A DNA stretch of 14,973 nucleotides from DASXMX01 sp036794395 (GTDB taxonomy: Bacteria; Planctomycetota; Phycisphaerae; Tepidisphaerales; Tepidisphaeraceae), in the NCBI GenBank assembly GCA_036794395.1, contig DAIRGS010000174.1:1-14973 (forward strand), written 5' to 3'. The translations under genes were made by a program, and so were the position numbers. The notes under the pieces are model-generated. The model was given only the letters and a program-made list of their open reading frames with translations. It had not been told where the DNA came from and ran no database searches. Shown here piece by piece: positions 14,336 through 14,973 of this stretch (position 1 is its first letter; each line of letters opens with the position of its first letter).

Positions 14336-14611
14336 ATGCCCCAAAAACACAACGACGATGAGCACGAGCAGTTTCTCGTCAAGTTCACCTGCACCGTCAC
14401 GCACGAAGGATGGATCGTCGTTGACGGCACACGTGACACTGCTGCTCGTGCTGCCCGCAAAGCGGTTGACGCGTTCACGCCTGATGAACTTCATAGGTCA
14501 TCCACGCACCGAATCCGCAAGCACCTTGCGATTGGCAAGATTGTCAAAGCCACTACGGCGCGAGCCGCTCTCACGAAAGCGTCTCGCGGGATTGAATCAC
14601 CATACGCGTGA
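14336..14611 (+). CDS. Small protein of unknown function
   Basis: 91 aa, not recognised. After an acidic N-terminus (HNDDEHEQ) two likely beta-strands (FLVKFTCTVTH, GWIVVDG) lead into a helix (TRDTAARAARKAVDAF). The remainder is basic (HRIRKHLAIGKIVKATTARA), which would suit nucleic-acid or partner binding. It diverges from the ParB gene across a 182-nt region with a plausible promoter, and a hairpin followed by a weak T-run lies 22 nt after the stop. TTG 14333 is directly upstream in frame, but ATG 14336 is preferred. No ribosome site is seen, so the gene call rests on the open frame, the promoter and the strand-strand-helix pattern. Moderate confidence only. Confidence 0.55.
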   Translation: MPQKHNDDEHEQFLVKFTCTVTHEGWIVVDGTRDTAARAARKAVDAFTPDELHRSSTHRIRKHLAIGKIVKATTARAALTKASRGIESPYA

Positions 14612-14633
14612 ACTCAGTCATGCAGGAAGAATA

Positions 14634-14667
14634 TATTGCATCTTCACAAGATGCAGTAACTATTTTC
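14634..14667 (+). terminator. Hairpin with weak T-run after the 91-aa gene
   Basis: TGCATCTT (14637-14644) and AAGATGCA (14648-14655) pair perfectly around the loop CAC, extendable by three pairs (14634-14636 with 14656-14658, one T-G). ACTATTTT follows. It could be a terminator, or the first stem or boundary of the structured block to the right. Confidence 0.45.
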
Positions 14668-14679
14668 CACCCCACCCCA

Positions 14680-14931
14680 AACCGGTGAGGCCCGCAGGGC
14701 CGGCAAGTCGAGGCCGTGAGGCCGAGTGAGGCCCCTTCCGGTGAGCGAAACGCATGTGAGATCAAACCCGTGAGGGTTAGGAAGGGGCCGAAGTCGGGGG
14801 TGCTGTTTCGACTTCGAATGCGCAGAAACCCTTTCAATACAAGGCCCAATGGCCGAGACGGGTATCCCCTGAGCGGGGAAGGGTGTGGGGATACCCTCCC
14901 AGGTTCGATTCTCGTGATCTCCACGAGTCGA
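14680..14931 (+). ncRNA. Highly structured RNA candidate of unidentified class
   Basis: A dense run of perfect GC-rich stems: GGCCC/GGGCC (14689-14693 / 14697-14701, loop GCA); GGCC/GGCC with loop GTGA (14712-14723); a long closing stem GGCCCCTTCC (14730-14739) / GGAAGGGGCC (14780-14789) enclosing AACCC/GGGTT with GTGA loop (14765-14778); GAAGTCG/CGACTTC (14790-14796 / 14809-14815); GGCC/GGCC (14843-14854); GGGTATCCCC/GGGGATACCC (14860-14869 / 14887-14896); and TCGA..CTCGTG/CACGAG..TCGA (14905-14931). GUGA is a GNRA tetraloop. The stems follow one another like a folded large RNA. No open frame here looks like protein. Possible classes: an IscB-associated omega (HEARO) RNA upstream of a nuclease gene beyond the edge, the 5' part of a group II intron, or another large ncRNA. 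The strand is assumed from the GNRA loops. Confidence 0.6.
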
Positions 14932-14973
14932 CAATCACTCATTACCTGGGTTGTCCCTAAAGAAACGGATGAT

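Noticed and set aside
14902..14925. tRNA/tmRNA-like T-loop and acceptor end (GGTTCGATTC followed by CTCCAC)
   Set aside because: The flanking T-stem does not pair, no matching 5' acceptor strand or anticodon arm was found, and the bases form a better hairpin (TCGA/CTCGTG with CACGAG/TCGA).
1..14973. CRISPR array or insertion-sequence transposase
   Set aside because: No regularly spaced direct repeats and no transposase frame were found in the window.

Overview
The window looks like a chromosomal accessory segment from a member of the Planctomycetes or a near relative. The main clue is the gene at 3429-4616: an ECF sigma factor that continues through one membrane helix into an extracytoplasmic STN/secretin-N-like domain, a layout I associate with planctomycetes. 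Secreted TPR-type proteins, small cysteine-rich exported proteins and MauE/rhodanese redox genes fit that guess. It rests on protein style only, because no rRNA or other marker is present.

Left part (1-4616): about 0.47 kb without a supportable gene; an OmpR-type regulator whose receiver has lost all its phosphorylation residues; convergent to it, a REC-HDOD-pseudoREC protein ending at a clear terminator; then, divergently, the ECF sigma factor.

Central part (4808-9615, plus strand): a compact probable operon. It holds a membrane-anchored helical-repeat protein, a 100-aa cysteine-rich exported peptide with a Gly-Gly before a nine-cysteine C-terminal segment, a LolA-like exported protein, a C39-protease-like/rhodanese membrane fusion, and a MauE/DoxX-type redox membrane protein. 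The last three genes are joined by ATGA overlaps. A single-domain response regulator follows. I read this as a candidate system that exports a cysteine-rich peptide, controls its thiol/disulfide state and possibly clips it. This is the most interesting protein-coding part of the window.

Right of it, on the minus strand (9628-11594), lie a secreted helical protein and a clear paralogue of the anchored repeat protein. The paralogue has a promoter whose -35 sits inside a perfect palindrome. An orphan 76-aa LuxR/GerE DNA-binding domain follows (11735-11965).

From about 12.2 kb the character changes to plasmid- or mobile-element-like. There is a 628-aa ParB-family protein without ParA, with a textbook terminator, flanked on both sides by recurring GCAAGCG/CGCTTGC sites. 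A divergent 91-aa unknown gene follows, and then about 300 nt packed with perfect GC-rich stems and GNRA-type loops (14634-14931). That block is very probably a structured non-coding RNA of unidentified class; the window ends just after it.
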